A stretch of 39,277 nt of DNA, taken from the NCBI GenBank assembly GCA_021295965.1, contig JAGWBI010000015.1, positions 18,664 to 57,940 of the forward strand, read 5' to 3'. Shown here in pieces: positions 37,655-39,277 of this stretch (the stretch's first letter is position 1; the number at the start of each line of letters is the position of its first letter). Below the pieces are notes generated by a model that was not told where the DNA came from, ran no database searches, and was given only the letters and a program-made list of their open reading frames with translations. The stretch is from Dehalococcoidia bacterium. GTDB lineage: Bacteria; Chloroflexota; Dehalococcoidia; Lucifugimonadales; UBA3495. Made by a program: the position numbers and the translations under genes.

Positions 37655-38791
37655 TTGGAGTTGCTCCGGACTGATTCCGATTACCCTTTCCCTGACTGGC
37701 CCTATTATTTTTTCGCCGTGTTTGGCGCGGTTGGCGGTTTGTTGTCTCCCGTCGTGGGAATGGTGGTTGACCGGTGGGGTTCCAAAAAACCGATGCTCAT
37801 CGGTTTACCGCTTGTGGGCATTGGGCTGTTGGTTGCCGGGTTGTTGCCTCGTTTGCCGGTCGTAAGCGTTGTCTCTCCCCTGCTCACTCTGGGATCAACC
37901 CTGGGCGGGTACCTGCCGGCGGTCACCGCCGTCAACCACTGGTTCCGGCGACAACGGGCGATGGCAATGGCCGTAATGCTGTTCGGCGTGGCGGTCGCCG
38001 GGACGTTGGCAAAACAATTGCCCGGTCCGGTCGGCCAGCCGGCGCTTCTGGTGACTGCCGTGCTGGTCCTTGCCATCGGCGTGCCACTGGCATTCGTCGT
38101 GCGGAACCGCCCCGAGCAGTATGGCGAACATCCGGACGGGATGGAAACGTCAGACGATGAAACAGTACCCGATTATACCTTGAGGGAAACCATCCGCACG
38201 CGGGAGTTCTGGATGTTGACCCTGGCAACGGTCTGCCTGGGCGCTTCCGGTTCAATCGTTACCGTAACCGCTCCTCATCTGGTCCAGAGCAGGAATATCT
38301 ATCCGCTCCATCTGGATGCGATAGACAACATACATACGGTGGTCCACATACTGTTTATACTCGTCGGAGGATATGTGGGCAGCCGGTTTCCGTTGCGCCG
38401 GGCCCTGTTTTGGTTCGCGTCATTGCACCTGGCGGCGGCGGTGGCCATGCTGGTGGCCAACGGCATCGGGTTTTTCTTCCTTGCTGCTGCGCTTTTGGGA
38501 ATGGGAGCTGGCGGAGTGCGGCCCCTGTCCATCGCGGCGCTGGGGGCATACTTCGGCCGATCCAGGTTCGCGACCATTTTGGGGATTTACCTCATCGTCT
38601 CGCAGATACTATCGGGAGTGGGGTATTCGGTTATGCCTTGGCTCAGTTACTTCAACATAAATCATATCGGCATTCTGCCGGTGATGGCGGCGTCGGTTTT
38701 CGCGGGCATCGGCATGGCCGCATATCGGTGGATCAGACCGCCGAGTCCGGCGCCATCGCAGGTTCCCATTACACCGGCGGCTCAACCGTAG
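37655..38791 (+). CDS. Major facilitator superfamily transporter (N-terminus probably incomplete)
   Basis: A membrane transporter of the MFS. From the TTG at 37655 about eleven membrane helices can be counted, and the normal twelfth (TM1) is encoded in frame just upstream without a start codon. The loop 2-3 signature is MVVDRWGSKKPM, the C-terminal half has the equivalent YVGSRFPLRRAL, and a charged central loop (RNRPEQYGEHPDGM) separates the halves. The closest resemblance is to the oxalate/formate antiporter-like (OFA or monocarboxylate) group, but the substrate is unknown. Either an ATT start at about 37595 or a frameshift from ATG 37552 would restore TM1. The stop overlaps the convergent oxidoreductase end by 23 bases. 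Confidence 0.75.
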   Translation: MELLRTDSDYPFPDWPYYFFAVFGAVGGLLSPVVGMVVDRWGSKKPMLIGLPLVGIGLLVAGLLPRLPVVSVVSPLLTLGSTLGGYLPAVTAVNHWFRRQRAMAMAVMLFGVAVAGTLAKQLPGPVGQPALLVTAVLVLAIGVPLAFVVRNRPEQYGEHPDGMETSDDETVPDYTLRETIRTREFWMLTLATVCLGASGSIVTVTAPHLVQSRNIYPLHLDAIDNIHTVVHILFILVGGYVGSRFPLRRALFWFASLHLAAAVAMLVANGIGFFFLAAALLGMGAGGVRPLSIAALGAYFGRSRFATILGIYLIVSQILSGVGYSVMPWLSYFNINHIGILPVMAASVFAGIGMAAYRWIRPPSPAPSQVPITPAAQP

Positions 38792-39277
38792 AAACGGCAC
38801 CGGTAGAAGCGGTCCGCTCATCGAACCGGGCCATAACCTCACCGGCGAACAATCGCAACGTCTCCGTCGGCGCCGGATCCGGAAAGACAATGAAAAAGTA
38901 GCGAATGCCGTAATCCACGTACTCCGCGATGCGGTCGCAGATCTGCTCCGGCGTTCCCGATAGCGTGTTGCGGAGACGCTCGCCACGGTACGCTTCGGCG
39001 GTCATCCCGGCCCGCTCCGCCAACCGGGCTACCAATAGATCGTACTCCCGCTGGGTGGGCGCAATTACGCAATTGGCGTTGTGCGTCAATTCTATGCTGG
39101 CCGGGTCGCGGCCAGCGGATTCGGCGGCCTGATGTATGATCTGGGTGTATTGCCGGTGCTGCTCCAGGGTGTCGTTGGAGCCGGCGTTGCTGATGTCGGC
39201 AATGCGCCCGATCATCGGCAGCACGTAGCGCGGGCCGTGGCCGCCGACCAGTACGGGCAACGGTCGCTGGGTCGGTT
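38769..39277 (-). CDS. Luciferase-like flavin-dependent oxidoreductase, C-terminal part (5' truncated)
   Basis: The frame is open at the right edge of the window, and 168 residues of the C-terminal half are visible. The start of the visible part, PLPVLVGGHGPRYVLPMIGR followed by IADISNAG, is the hallmark C-terminal strand and loop of the luciferase-like family (usual form PIPILVGGxGxRRTLRLAARYAD). It ends with SGTPEQICDRIAEYVDYGI and RYFFIVFPDPAP. The family binds FMN or coenzyme F420; this form (LVGGHGPR) often falls in F420-type groups, but this is not certain. It is the second such gene in the window, consistent with a genome rich in this family. It converges on the MFS gene. Confidence 0.88.
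   Translation of the reverse strand, partial: PTQRPLPVLVGGHGPRYVLPMIGRIADISNAGSNDTLEQHRQYTQIIHQAAESAGRDPASIELTHNANCVIAPTQREYDLLVARLAERAGMTAEAYRGERLRNTLSGTPEQICDRIAEYVDYGIRYFFIVFPDPAPTETLRLFAGEVMARFDERTASTGAVSTVEPPV

Overview
The window is a gene-dense, GC-rich bacterial chromosome segment with about thirty protein genes, one clear pseudogene and no rRNA, tRNA or CRISPR array that I could find. Gene content (very long RpoC, two luciferase-like flavin oxidoreductases, a cytoplasmic-type gamma-glutamyltransferase, a small membrane protein with an EGxxEG charged tail, frequent TTG/GTG starts) suggests Chloroflexota, perhaps Dehalococcoidia/SAR202. That assignment is inferred from gene content and was not tested by phylogeny.

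Layout. 1-6.9 kb, plus strand: end of rpoB, rpoC with a roughly 420-residue insertion, pyrD. 6.9-8.7 kb: two convergent small membrane ORFs that overlap, then a degenerate iron-type alcohol dehydrogenase on minus. 8.8-10.7 kb, plus: a PaREP1/HEPN-like protein and the tRNA methylthiotransferase MtaB, meeting a minus-strand metallo-beta-lactamase-fold protein. 11.5-12.6 kb: decayed DNA holding a voltage-gated K+ channel pseudogene. 12.6-18.2 kb, minus: alpha/beta hydrolase, lspA, rluD, glnS, gltX. 18.4-21.1 kb, plus: threonine aldolase, an isochorismatase-fold protein without its cysteine, a 15-bp tandem repeat and an arrestin-fold protein. 21.1-26.5 kb, minus: carboxyltransferase beta subunit, charged-tail membrane protein, luciferase-like oxidoreductase, coiled-coil protein, rarA. 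26.6-28 kb, plus: folP-folK. 27.9-30.1 kb, minus: a solute-binding protein. 30.2-33 kb, plus: gamma-glutamyltransferase coupled to a lipoprotein. 33.1-35.6 kb, minus: gyrB-hpt. 35.8-38.8 kb: Nudix hydrolase, inositol monophosphatase and an MFS transporter whose 5' end looks frameshifted. The window closes in a second luciferase-like gene.

How the genes work together: most are housekeeping (transcription, pyrimidine, folate and purine salvage, tRNA charging and modification, lipoprotein maturation, DNA topology and fork repair). Several metabolic enzymes keep their fold but lack family-defining catalytic residues: the alcohol dehydrogenase, the metallo-beta-lactamase and the isochorismatase.

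Non-coding highlights: a 119-bp MITE-like insertion with 15-bp inverted ends and a 10-bp target duplication between the Nudix and phosphatase genes; two copies of a 24-nt palindrome just after gene ends; a REP-like hairpin touching the lspA start; three perfect 15-bp repeats that supply TTGACC boxes before the arrestin-fold gene; and a 17-bp palindrome in the divergent carboxyltransferase/folP promoter. I did not find a clearly new multi-gene system; the best leads are these single oddities.
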